From an uncultured Prevotellaceae bacterium (GTDB taxonomy: Bacteria; Bacteroidota; Bacteroidia; Bacteroidales; Bacteroidaceae), in the NCBI GenBank assembly GCA_902799905.1, contig CADCCB010000012.1:1-64000 (forward strand): a DNA stretch of 64,000 bases. The letters run 5' to 3'. Made by a program: the position numbers and the translations under genes. Shown here piece after piece: positions 1-7,751 of this stretch. The notes beneath the pieces are model-generated. The model worked only from the letters and a program-made list of their open reading frames with translations, did not search any database and had not been told where the DNA came from. The stretch's first letter is position 1; each line of letters begins with the position of its first letter.

Positions 1-370
1 CATGACGGCTTGGTGTTTAAGCCGTCATATTGCCGTCATATAGGGGTGCATTTCACAAAAAAATGGCACTATTTTAGGCTGTTTTTGCTTGTAAATAACT
101 GAATAGCAGAGAGTTTTACGATAACACTAATAGTCCAAACTGACAGTTTCTACGGCAGAAACTAACAGTTTTAACGGGGAAAACTGGCAGTTTGCACCGT
201 CGATACAGATGCAAACTAATATTCCGATGAGGATAAAGAACGGTCGGAACGACGACATTCTAGCCGAAAATGACGGCAATATGACACTAGCATGACACTT
301 CATACACCAAGGTGTCATGCCTTAACGTACTATGTAGCAGGAGGTTAAGTATTGATATGACACCTTGAAG
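1..370. repeat. Structured non-coding region rich in inverted repeats
   Basis: No credible gene is present. A perfect 10-bp stem (2-11 with 19-28) lies at the edge. The 15-mer at 24-38 recurs inverted at 271-285. An 11-bp inverted pair lies at 308-318 and 357-367. Between them, 137-217 holds a 22-bp-period palindrome array that is listed separately. The density of dyads suggests a recombination or replication site, or the end of a mobile element that starts left of the window. This is inference. Confidence 0.6.
137..217. repeat. Array of AAACTnnnAGTTT palindromes at 22-bp period
   Basis: The 13-bp palindrome AAACTnnnAGTTT occurs at 137-149, 159-171 and 181-193, exactly 22 bp apart. A fourth AAACT closes the array at 213-217. 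Each AGTTT can also pair with the next AAACT, giving three consecutive hairpins (145-163, 166-186, 189-217). The 22-bp spacing is two helical turns, as seen in iterons and phased operators. No protein partner is visible. Confidence 0.6.
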
Positions 371-533
371 CATTTTTTCTCGAAAATTTTCAAAATAGAA
401 TTTTATGGAAGTCTGCGCATTCGTTGTTCACGCCGAGGACATAATAATCGAGGCTGAAACCAGGGCTTCGACCACATAGGAATCTCAAAGTGGTGCAGGC
501 GGTGGTCAGAAAGGAATGCCTCGTTCAGGTCAT

Positions 534-658
534 CCGAACGTCATCTACGTCACACTCCGATGCTTTGCAACAATCATCCGGATGCTTCCTTATAGTGGTA
601 AGGAAGCATCCGGACGGAGGCTGCGAAGCATTCAAACGTAGGCTGCGAAGCATCGGAA
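534..658 (+). repeat. MITE-like structured repeat, copy 1
   Basis: This segment aligns with the reverse complement of 33350-33452. Both contain, in order, CCGAACGTCATCTACG, CCGATGCTTTG, a long GATGCTTCCTTA hairpin and TGCGAAGCATCGGAA. In this copy the central hairpin has perfect 16-bp arms (577-592 and 599-614) around a 6-bp loop. Copy 1 is longer because GGCTGCGAAGCAT is duplicated with a 22-bp step (619 and 641). There is no coding capacity. Copies in opposite orientation 33 kb apart suggest a dispersed non-autonomous element. Confidence 0.7.
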
Positions 659-793
659 CGGGTGATAGAAGGTATTTCCACGGGCTCGGCATCTTGTTGC
701 AAGCCGAATGCAATGGAGCGAGTTACAATTGCTGAGGCGCAGCCGAGTTTCGCACGCTTTTGTTGCAAATATACGAATAATTTCCAAATAAAT

Positions 794-824
794 GATTGAT
801 ATTGCGAAATAATTTGTAACTTTG
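794..824 (+). promoter_or_regulatory. Bacteroidetes-type promoter for ndk
   Basis: The -7 element TAACTTTG lies at 817-824. A weak -33 element (GATTG, 794-798) lies about 18 bp upstream. The start codon of ndk is 30 bp downstream. The pattern matches the primary sigma factor promoter of Bacteroidetes. Confidence 0.5.
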
Positions 825-853
825 CAACATCTTCTTATAAAACCTAGAATAAT

Positions 854-1318
854 ATGGAAACAACTTTAGTATTGTTGAAGCCTGGCTGTGTACAGAGACA
901 GTTGATTGGAGAAGTGGTTAATCGTTTTGAACGTCGAGGACTGCGCATCTCAGGAATGAAGATGATGCAACTCTCTGACGAGATTCTGCGCGAGCACTAT
1001 GCACACCTCGTCGACAAACCCTTCTTCCCTGGCTTGCAGGCCTCCATGCAGGCATCACCCGTCATCGCACTGGCACTGACTGGCGTCGAGGCTGTGAAGG
1101 TGGTTCGTCAGATGGCTGGTCCTACCAATGGTCGCGAAGCGGCTCCTGGCACCATTCGTGGCGACTACTCTATGAGCAACCAGCAGAACATCGTCCATGC
1201 CTCCGACTCAGTAGAGAATGCTGCCATCGAGGTACGTCGCTTCTTCCGTCCAGAGGAAGTCTTCGACTACACCGCTCATTCGCAGTGCTACGTCTATGGC
1301 AACGGTGAGTGCAAGTAA
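854..1318 (+). CDS. ndk: Nucleoside diphosphate kinase
   Basis: The cytoplasmic enzyme moves the gamma phosphate from an NTP (usually ATP) to NDPs through a phosphohistidine, balancing the nucleotide pools. The 154-residue product has the family opening (TLVLLKPGCVQR), the ATP-site segment around RGDY (102-105) and the active-site NIVHASDS with catalytic His115. The length fits the Bacteroidales form, which carries a short insert after TNGREA. It stands alone behind its own TAnnTTTG promoter and converges with the AraC-type gene, separated only by a small hairpin. Nothing unusual is seen in the protein. Confidence 0.97.
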   Translation: METTLVLLKPGCVQRQLIGEVVNRFERRGLRISGMKMMQLSDEILREHYAHLVDKPFFPGLQASMQASPVIALALTGVEAVKVVRQMAGPTNGREAAPGTIRGDYSMSNQQNIVHASDSVENAAIEVRRFFRPEEVFDYTAHSQCYVYGNGECK

Positions 1319-1319
1319 G

Positions 1320-1335
1320 GGCGTTTGATAACGCC
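1320..1335. terminator. Small hairpin between convergent ndk and AraC-type gene
   Basis: GGCGTT (1320-1325) pairs with AACGCC (1330-1335) around a 4-nt loop. It sits between the two stop codons. There is no strong T-run on either side, so its role as a bidirectional terminator is tentative. Confidence 0.35.
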
Positions 1336-2024
1336 TAAGACATCGCTTTCTTCTTAAACATCGTGCTCATGCCTTGCACGTAGTCTGTCGGCGTGATGCC
1401 AAAAGCGAATTTGAAGGCGCTGATGAATGCTGATGAATGACTGAAGCCACACTTGCGGGCCAATTCACCCATTGAGCAGTCCGAGTGCTCCATAAGTATC
1501 TTTGCGGCGTATTCTGCACGTAAAGAGTTGATATAATCAAGTGTTCGCTCAGGATCTTTATAACGTGGAACCAGTTGGCAGAACGTCTCCACATCAACGC
1601 CCATAAACTCTGCCAGTGCCTGCTGGTCGAATTCTGGATCCGTGAAGGGCTTCTCCTTGTTCACGCGGGCATCCATCTTCACATAGAAAGCCTGACTACC
1701 GTCTGCCTGGACAGCCTTGGCAGCCATCGACCTTGATTGCTGCAGTTTCAATACGTCTTCCTGCTCATCAAGCGACAATGCCCCTTCGGCTACAATGGCA
1801 CGATAAGCATCCAGCGCATTAAGTATTCGGAGAAGTTGCTCATTTCGGCGACTGATAACCCTGTTATAATGCAGGCCGAAGCCTCCCAGCACAAGAAGTA
1901 CTATCACGATGACTATCAGTATCGCGATGATGGTGTAGGCCTCAGCCCCCGTCAACGACTGTGCGTGACAGTATGAAGTTGCCAGTAAAACCAGTAGGGT
2001 CGTTATAGCAATTCTCTTTTTCAT
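1335..2024 (-). CDS. Membrane-anchored AraC-type helix-turn-helix protein
   Basis: The 229-residue protein begins with a signal-like segment ending near CHAQ (residue 22). A long hydrophobic helix follows (about 29-50), then a basic stop-transfer stretch (NRVISRRNEQ). Residues about 140-217 form an AraC-type DNA-binding region (AEYAAKILMEHSDCSMGELARKC.. then SHSSAFISAFKFAFGITP). Such single-pass AraC-like proteins occur widely in Bacteroidales and presumably bind DNA while tethered to the inner membrane. There is almost no periplasmic domain here, so a sensor role would need a partner. Target genes cannot be read from the sequence. The gene is monocistronic and convergent with ndk. Confidence 0.8.
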   Translation of the reverse strand: MKKRIAITTLLVLLATSYCHAQSLTGAEAYTIIAILIVIVIVLLVLGGFGLHYNRVISRRNEQLLRILNALDAYRAIVAEGALSLDEQEDVLKLQQSRSMAAKAVQADGSQAFYVKMDARVNKEKPFTDPEFDQQALAEFMGVDVETFCQLVPRYKDPERTLDYINSLRAEYAAKILMEHSDCSMGELARKCGFSHSSAFISAFKFAFGITPTDYVQGMSTMFKKKAMS

Positions 2025-2207
2025 ATTGATATTTCAATGCAAAGATAAGAATATTTTTACAAAAACCTAAACTCTGAGCATCTTTTTTTTGCCTTTTGTA
2101 AATTTTGAAACATTTTTTGTTAATTCTGAAAGTCGGACACCACCTAGAGGCTCGCTTCAGGGATCAATTAGGCATGATTCATCTATCCTCTCCTAAAGAA
2201 CCATCTC

Positions 2208-3029
2208 TTAATTCTGGCAAACGGTATTATTCCAAATCTGATAAAACTCTAATTTATCTATCATATTATCTTTTGTCAGTTTATCGAATTGCTGCTGATT
2301 GCACATCTCTTTAAATAAAGATGCCAGTTTATCAGATATTATTTGAGAAGCATCATTATCCCCTTCAGGACTATATCTTTCTACAACCACATCAGATTGT
2401 ACGAGCATTGCCTTGACAAGTTTATAGCGAAAAGTCTCCATATATAACGTCAGATTATCCTCGAAGACAAATTTAGAATAGACATTCTGACTATAGTCAT
2501 TTTTGGCCAAATCCAGTATCGTCTCCCTTATCTTTTTGATGTTTTCGGGGGTTGCATACTTTTTCTCAAGCCTTACGGAAGTATCAAATCTAATAGTACT
2601 TTTTGGCTCAGAAATCCAACCATAAATTGGAATCCTCAATTGTTCTATACGGGTCTTAAACTGATATTTCCTTTCCTCATACTCTTTTGGATAACGAAAA
2701 GGATTCATGTACATTGTCCTTGACATAAGAAAAACCTTTTTCTTAGCATCATATCTGTAAGAGATTTCGCTTTCCTCATCGTAAACATCGCCTGTTTGTG
2801 AATAACTATCTATTTCCACTCTTACTTTTTTGTATTGCTTAGGACACATTACTGGCAGCCTGCGATGAAACCAGAAATTGTCCATACTCTTCCATAAAAC
2901 AAATAACAAAAGCAAACTCAAAAGAGCCATTGGGGCTATACTATTGACAGAACGGTCAATAAGAGCATATATGTATATAGGAATACAGATTCCGATGACT
3001 ATCAAGGGAGGGTAAAGTATCTTATTCAT
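2208..3029 (-). CDS. Hypothetical membrane protein with two N-terminal TM helices
   Basis: I do not recognise a family. The 273-residue product starts with two hydrophobic helices (about 5-23 and 30-48). They are followed by a basic segment (NFWFHRR) and about 210 mostly soluble residues rich in K, E, Y and I with several amphipathic stretches. The cytoplasmic or periplasmic side cannot be fixed. It is isolated, with 183 bp to the AraC-type gene and 154 bp to the transposase promoter. The AT-rich composition relative to the neighbours suggests an accessory gene. The reading frame is long and uninterrupted and the N-terminus is credible. Confidence 0.65.
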   Translation of the reverse strand: MNKILYPPLIVIGICIPIYIYALIDRSVNSIAPMALLSLLLLFVLWKSMDNFWFHRRLPVMCPKQYKKVRVEIDSYSQTGDVYDEESEISYRYDAKKKVFLMSRTMYMNPFRYPKEYEERKYQFKTRIEQLRIPIYGWISEPKSTIRFDTSVRLEKKYATPENIKKIRETILDLAKNDYSQNVYSKFVFEDNLTLYMETFRYKLVKAMLVQSDVVVERYSPEGDNDASQIISDKLASLFKEMCNQQQFDKLTKDNMIDKLEFYQIWNNTVCQN

Positions 3030-3129
3030 AATACAACAAATATAGAAATTCTTTTCATTTATTATTGGGGTGCAAATTTACAAAAATAATGCGGAATAAT
3101 AGTATTCAGAAGCAGAATAATACAGAATA

Positions 3130-3161
3130 TTTGGTTTTATAGGAAGAAATCATTATCTTTG
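3130..3161 (+). promoter_or_regulatory. Promoter for the RAYT-type transposase
   Basis: TTTG (3130-3133) and TATCTTTG (3154-3161) are separated by 20 bp, a textbook Bacteroidetes promoter. The ATG follows 22 bp after the -7 box, so the transposase has its own promoter. Confidence 0.75.
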
Positions 3162-3183
3162 CTGCATAAAATCTTAAACAAGT

Positions 3184-4203
3184 ATGAAAGACCTGCGGGC
3201 AAAGTTTGAAAGCAGGAAAGCATTTGCAGGGGAGAAGAAGCCCTCAATGCATCGACGCTGTGTAGATAACGACTACACAGCACGACGAATGTATATGATA
3301 ACTATGGTAACAGAGGGGAGAAAGCCGTTGTTTGGCCAGGTAGTAGGGCAAAGTGAGGCTATTGAGCCTTCGCCAGAGGCTCCCCGTATCAAGTTATCGT
3401 TATTAGGGAAGGCCGTGGAGGAGATTTGGCAGACGATAGGCAGCCATCATCCGGAGGTAAAGGTGGTAGCGCTACAGATGATGCCTGACCATTTGCACGC
3501 CATCCTGTTTGTGAAAGAACGAATGGAGAAACCGCTGGGGAAGGTGCTATTGGGGGTTAAGCAAGCCTGTAACCAAGCGTTCCGAGAGGTGATGCCCGTA
3601 GAGTTTGTTGCTGTGGCACAGCAACATGCTGAACGAGCAAGAGAGAACGGGCTTCTGTTTGCAAAGGGCTTCAACGACCAGATATTGCTGAGGGAAGGAC
3701 AGTTGGAACGATGGCTGAACTACCTCAAAGATAACCCGCGGCGACTGCTAATGAAGCGAGAGAACCCTGATTTGTTTCGAGTTCAAAGAGGGTTGACTTT
3801 TTGTGGGCATAGTTTTTCTGCTATTGGAAATCGGTTTTTGTTGGAAAGACCGTTGAAACTTCAGGTGCAATGTTCGAGAAGCATCAATGAGAGCGATTTA
3901 CAGGCTAAAATGGCCGAATGCCTTCGTGCTGCACGGCAAGGGGCAGTGCTGGTGTCGCCAGCAATCTCAAAAGGAGAAAAGGTTATCATGCGGGGGGCTT
4001 TCGAGGAGAGGCTGCCACTGATTTATCTCCAAGAAAATGGTTTCACAGATATGGCAAAACCTGGCGGAATGAGGATGGATGCCTGCGCCAGAGGGCAATT
4101 GCTAATCTTGGCGCCTTGGGAGCATCATAATGAGAAGATGACGATAAAAAGGGGGCAATGCTTAGAACTGAACGAGATGGCGAGAGCAATTTGTGAGAAT
4201 TAA
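3184..4203 (+). CDS. RAYT/IS200-like tyrosine (Y1) transposase with C-terminal extension
   Basis: The 339-residue protein belongs to the Y1 transposase superfamily (REP-associated type), which cuts single-stranded hairpin DNA through a tyrosine. The metal-binding HxH is in PDHLHAIL (His103 and His105). The probable nucleophile is Tyr180 in RWLNYLKDNPRR, the usual Y..NP context. Residues about 200-339 form an extension with an LVSPAISKGEK motif and a glycine-rich loop; I know it from Bacteroidales homologues but not its function. No insertion-sequence ends are seen. Instead an almost identical 34-bp palindromic sequence lies inside the gene (3601-3634) and just after its stop (4208-4241). The gene has its own promoter and appears intact. 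It may mobilise short palindromes rather than itself. Confidence 0.85.
   Translation: MKDLRAKFESRKAFAGEKKPSMHRRCVDNDYTARRMYMITMVTEGRKPLFGQVVGQSEAIEPSPEAPRIKLSLLGKAVEEIWQTIGSHHPEVKVVALQMMPDHLHAILFVKERMEKPLGKVLLGVKQACNQAFREVMPVEFVAVAQQHAERARENGLLFAKGFNDQILLREGQLERWLNYLKDNPRRLLMKRENPDLFRVQRGLTFCGHSFSAIGNRFLLERPLKLQVQCSRSINESDLQAKMAECLRAARQGAVLVSPAISKGEKVIMRGAFEERLPLIYLQENGFTDMAKPGGMRMDACARGQLLILAPWEHHNEKMTIKRGQCLELNEMARAICEN
3601..3634 (+). repeat. REP-like palindrome inside the transposase gene
   Basis: The arms TGTTGCTGTG (3606-3615) and CACAGCAACA (3617-3626) form a perfect 10-bp inverted repeat around one base. An overlapping CAGCA..TGCTG stem is also possible. The 34-bp sequence is read in frame as EFVAVAQQHAE. 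It matches 4208-4241 at 33 of 34 positions, and the only difference is the central base of the dyad. Confidence 0.8.
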
Positions 4204-4207
4204 TGTT

Positions 4208-4241
4208 GAGTTTGTTGCTGTGACACAGCAACATGCTGAAC
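4208..4241 (+). repeat. Second copy of the REP-like palindrome, downstream of the transposase
   Basis: It begins 4 bp after the transposase stop codon and is identical to 3601-3634 except for A in place of G at the dyad centre. Its position suits a terminator-like hairpin or a transposase-recognised subterminal site. Confidence 0.8.
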
Positions 4242-4314
4242 AAAAGAGCGCAACAGATTATCTCTACAGCGCTCTTAGAATAAAATGTACATAAGATTAA
4301 TCTGCTAACTTTGC

Positions 4315-4992
4315 CTAAATCGCTCTCTCATCGCTTTCTATCTGCTGACCAAGTTCACGGGCGTGGCTGGCGAGGGGACGACTGGCGAAATCGGGGGTGT
4401 TATAAGAATCGAACAGGTCGCGATAGTATTCCTTGGGATTGCGCTGAGGCAGGAGGAAAGGTTTTGAGGCCTTGCCGTCGGCATCTAAATGGGAGAAGTA
4501 GATACGGGTGTAAAGCCCATCGTCGCGACGGCTGGTGAAAAGGAACCAACGGCTGTTAGGTGTCCAGTTGTGCAGGCTCTCCGCACGCGGACTGTTCACT
4601 TCATCCAAAGGGCGTGTCTCGCCTGTCTGGAGGTCGAGGAGCCAAAGGTCGGCCTCAGGATGCCAAACAGAGAAATAGCCGTAATCCGCCTGGGTATACA
4701 TGATGTAGCGTCCATCGGCCCGACAGATACTGTGCGACAACGAAGATGATTGCGTAGGCGATGGCACCATTTACGGTATTGATAAAGAACTGGGCTATCA
4801 TTTCCCCCAGATACTGCGCCAGTCCGCCAGGCACGGCAATACGTTCCGTGAAATAGTCGCCCGTCCACAGGAACAACTGCGTCATTTCCCTCACGACAGG
4901 GATAAACGGATATAGCAGAAGCCAGAAACAAACACCATTACGGCTAATACGGCTAACAGCATTTGCTGCCAGTATCTGACGATAACATTCAT
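4315..4992 (-). pseudogene. Chimeric remnant: multi-TM membrane protein N-terminus joined to TolB/PD40-like C-terminus
   Basis: From ATG at 4992 the minus strand encodes a hydrophobic start (NVIVRYWQQMLLAVLAVMVF) that stops early. The continuation FWLLLYPFIPVVREMTQLFL is in another frame, so there is a one-base-type frameshift near 4930. That frame runs through FLWTGDYFTERIAVPGGLAQ, typical of large Bacteroidales membrane proteins of unknown function (DUF6057-like). Near 4735 the homology changes to a third frame. It encodes DGRYIMYTQADYGYFSVW and further PD40/TolB-type beta-propeller sequence to the stop at 4315. The simplest reading is two adjacent genes joined by an internal deletion plus a frameshift. 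No intact product is expected. Confidence 0.7.
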
Positions 4993-5007
4993 ATTATAGG
5001 AATACAT

Positions 5008-6030
5008 TTAAATCCACTTTTCACGACGCATCTTCGTATCGAAAAGCCACTTGACAACTTTAGGATGACGGCACATCTGCTTGACGATGAAAAAGCCGAA
5101 GGAACTGAACAGGAAGTTACGCACCCTGAGTTCGTTCTTCATCTTGCGGAATACGGGGGCATTGACCTCGCGGAAAGAACGCTTCTGTATGATCGCTGTA
5201 GCGGCATTTTCAGCGGTCTTGAAGGCATCGTAAATACCTTCGCTTGTAGTGCGATTGGCAAAACCACCAGCATCGCCAATAAGAATAATATTGTCGCGGA
5301 GGGGATAGTCGTTTGAGAGGTAGACATAGGCTCCTTTCAGTTTTGTCTCGCTGATGCCTTTATCACTAAGCACCTTACGGAATTTGTCGGGTGTAGTGCT
5401 GTAGTCGCCAAATCCGATGATGTCGAAGCCGGTATTAGGAAAACGGTAGAAGTAACCAGCAACGTAGTATGCCTGCGAAATTTCAACCTCTATGACATTC
5501 TCACCATTTTTCTCCACATACTGCTCCATAGCCAGAATGCCCCTGTCGGTGTGAGGGTTCAGATAACGACGCACACGGCTATTGGAACCATCGGCTCCTA
5601 CTAAATAACGGCATTGCACTTGTTCACCAGAGTGAAGTGTAACGATGACGTGTCCGTCGCGCTCAACAATGTCCTTAAGACTGTCCTGCAGAAAGCGTCC
5701 ACCATGCTTTTGATAGTACTGCAACAGCGTATAATCAAACAATTTACGTCGGACTATGCGTATGGGTTCGTCAATGTCGAACTCACACTTGTTACCGCCA
5801 TTGACATAAAGACGGACATTACTCACCGCATTAAACTCATAGTCCAAACCAGGCAATAGTCTGTCAAGAAGGTGCCACGCTTTTGAAGTCATTCCACCAC
5901 CACAGATTTTATCACGTGGAAAAGTGGCACGATCTATCAGCAGGCAATCTATACCGCTCTTATGCAAAAGACTGCCACAGACACTCCCCGCAGGTCCTGC
6001 TCCGACAATTAACACATCTGTTGTAATCAT
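5008..6030 (-). CDS. Geranylgeranyl reductase family FAD-dependent oxidoreductase
   Basis: The 340-residue flavoprotein opens with a Rossmann FAD motif (VGAGPAGS, 9-16). The family signature around RDKICGGG (39-46) follows. A second FAD-contact motif, LIGDAGGFANRTTSEGI, lies in the C-terminal third, followed by the basic C-terminus. Family members reduce double bonds of isoprenoid chains or act on related lipids; the actual substrate here is unknown. The gene follows the pseudogene remnant by 15 bp in the same direction, which suggests a former operon. It is slightly shorter than archaeal and plant relatives (about 390-400), as is common for Bacteroidales members. Confidence 0.85.
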   Translation of the reverse strand: MITTDVLIVGAGPAGSVCGSLLHKSGIDCLLIDRATFPRDKICGGGMTSKAWHLLDRLLPGLDYEFNAVSNVRLYVNGGNKCEFDIDEPIRIVRRKLFDYTLLQYYQKHGGRFLQDSLKDIVERDGHVIVTLHSGEQVQCRYLVGADGSNSRVRRYLNPHTDRGILAMEQYVEKNGENVIEVEISQAYYVAGYFYRFPNTGFDIIGFGDYSTTPDKFRKVLSDKGISETKLKGAYVYLSNDYPLRDNIILIGDAGGFANRTTSEGIYDAFKTAENAATAIIQKRSFREVNAPVFRKMKNELRVRNFLFSSFGFFIVKQMCRHPKVVKWLFDTKMRREKWI

Positions 6031-6126
6031 TTGGCAAACAAATTCTAGTTAATACAGCATGGCAATAAAGATTGCTACTTGTTTATTCATCATTGTGAGC
6101 AGTATTAGTTGGCAAAATAAGGACAT

Positions 6127-7671
6127 TCATTCATGCATCCAATTAATCGCTCTTCCCCAACGGTTGGATGAAACAGGGGAATCGTTGAGGGGCTTAACGG
6201 CTCTGACAGGTAACCCTACACAACGATAAACCGCACTCATGTCGTAGGGCTTACCTTCACCGAACTTCAGTGCATCCGCCACATTGGGGCCCGTGTCTGC
6301 ACCAGGACCGCCTCCGCCAGGGACTGAATTCCACGAGCAACGGCTGGGATAATAACCGTCTTTCTCGTCTGGCCTATCGAAATAGTCATCATTGCGGTAT
6401 CCAGCACAAGGCAAGATCAGGGTGCGGCCATTGGGGGCAGTGAGTTCCAAGACCCGACGGCTGTTGATGGTCCGATAATCCTGTTTGCAGCAAGACATCA
6501 GTTCCATCAGTTCGTTGGGTGTCGGCAGACGATAACCCTCACCAAGCAATGCCGTGGCGGTGTCGGTACCAGTTGAGTATGCTGTATATTCGCAACTGCT
6601 TGGCGAGGCATAATCCTCAAACATCGGTGGCACATCATACACCATCGCTGTTTCTTTTTTTGCGTTCTTGTAGTTTGATTCCTTATAGACTTCCTTTGGA
6701 GCGTTTTCATTATGGGCGAAGAACTCGCCCGCCTGTTCCGGACTCGAAGCACCGAGGTTTGAGTTTCTCCACAACACGCTCAGTCCCAAATCGGTAAAAT
6801 CGCTCTCAGAAGTTGGCGGTGTCGTGCCCCATTGCTCCTGTACAGTGAACGCCTTCAATGTTTCACGGAAATCGTCGGGAAGCAGACCAAAGCAGCGGTC
6901 TGCAATGTCGGCAGGAATTGCCATGCCTGGTGTAGCAGCAGCCAGCGCACCGGCAATGGCTGCCAGCGTGTCGGCATCTCCTCCCAGCGAGACAGCATTC
7001 CTCACAGTCTCTTCGTAGGTCTTGGAGTGATACCAGCAGGCGAAAGCCTCTGGCACACATTTTTGACATTCAATCTCGAACTGGTACGTCTCGCGTATCT
7101 TCTCAGGCAAGTGAGTAATATTCGTTCTATACGACTGATAGTCGTACCAATTCATCACATAGTTCATGATAGATTCCTTGGACAGACCCTTGCGCGTCAG
7201 CAGAATGGCTGTTGCCACAGCCTGAGCCGCCATCGATGCCTGATTGGAATCGTGGCTGACGCGAGCTGAGATGTCGGCAAGCCTGCGCACTTCACGGAGA
7301 CTGTCGGAAGCATATCCTATAGCAGCCACTCTCATCACAGCACCATTGGAGGTCACTCCCTTGCGGTCCATCGTTCCGTCCGACTCCACCCACTGCATGA
7401 AGCCACGTCCCCACACGTTCTTGTGCTTGAATCGTCGTGCATACTCCAGCAGCAATTGGCGCAGCCGTTCCTCCGTGCGTTCTGTTCCCATCACCCATTT
7501 GGCGATGGCAATGCTCAGAATCGTATCGTCGGAAAAGTCTTCAAACTTCATGCTAAAGTTAAAGTCCTTGGTTCGGGTTCCTCTAAATTCGTAGGGCAAT
7601 CCTATGATGTCGCCACAAATTGCTCCCGTCAGACCGTGGCAACAAACAATATTCAAAAAATCGTTGTTCAT
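6127..7671 (-). CDS. ADP-ribosylglycohydrolase domain fused to a FISUMP-like C-terminal domain
   Basis: Residues 1-280 form an ADP-ribosyl-(dinitrogen reductase)-hydrolase-type domain, which removes ADP-ribose from proteins or small molecules using two Mg ions. The metal motifs are visible: GDIIG (20-24), SDDT (47-50) and GGDADT (230-235). Residues about 291-500 form a second domain starting DLGLSVLWRNSNLGA, with YRLPTPNELMEL later and a glycine-rich PGGGGPGADTG stretch. This resembles the Fibrobacter-succinogenes-major-paralogous/DUF1566-like module usually found on exported proteins. No signal peptide is seen, so this fused copy is probably cytoplasmic. The combination is unusual. The gene stands between the flavoprotein and frdB. 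Confidence 0.85.
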   Translation of the reverse strand: MNNDFLNIVCCHGLTGAICGDIIGLPYEFRGTRTKDFNFSMKFEDFSDDTILSIAIAKWVMGTERTEERLRQLLLEYARRFKHKNVWGRGFMQWVESDGTMDRKGVTSNGAVMRVAAIGYASDSLREVRRLADISARVSHDSNQASMAAQAVATAILLTRKGLSKESIMNYVMNWYDYQSYRTNITHLPEKIRETYQFEIECQKCVPEAFACWYHSKTYEETVRNAVSLGGDADTLAAIAGALAAATPGMAIPADIADRCFGLLPDDFRETLKAFTVQEQWGTTPPTSESDFTDLGLSVLWRNSNLGASSPEQAGEFFAHNENAPKEVYKESNYKNAKKETAMVYDVPPMFEDYASPSSCEYTAYSTGTDTATALLGEGYRLPTPNELMELMSCCKQDYRTINSRRVLELTAPNGRTLILPCAGYRNDDYFDRPDEKDGYYPSRCSWNSVPGGGGPGADTGPNVADALKFGEGKPYDMSAVYRCVGLPVRAVKPLNDSPVSSNRWGRAINWMHE

Positions 7672-7696
7672 AAGTTTTTGAATTGTTCGGGAATAA

Positions 7697-7728
7697 AAGT
7701 GGCGATTCCTATAGTGGAACCGCCACTT
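7697..7728 (-). terminator. Hairpin after frdB
   Basis: AAGTGGCG (7697-7704) pairs with CGCCACTT (7721-7728), with further partial pairing inside the loop. It lies 24 bp past the frdB stop and before the ADP-ribosylglycohydrolase start, so it may end the frd transcript. There is no long T-run. Confidence 0.4.
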
Positions 7729-7751
7729 GTGAAAGTGATAAGGTGTGAGCC

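Noticed and set aside
490-735. Reading frames on both strands at 490-735
   Set aside because: They overlap the MITE-like hairpin, are complementary to each other and have no family resemblance or start context.
2025-2207. Possible gene in the gap before the hypothetical membrane protein
   Set aside because: Only a short frame (from 2105) that enters the real gene antisense; no start context.
5911-5924. CACGTG-containing sequence as a further parS site
   Set aside because: It lies in a coding region and differs from the 14-bp core at several positions. The CACGTG near 15563 in uvrC is rejected for the same reason.
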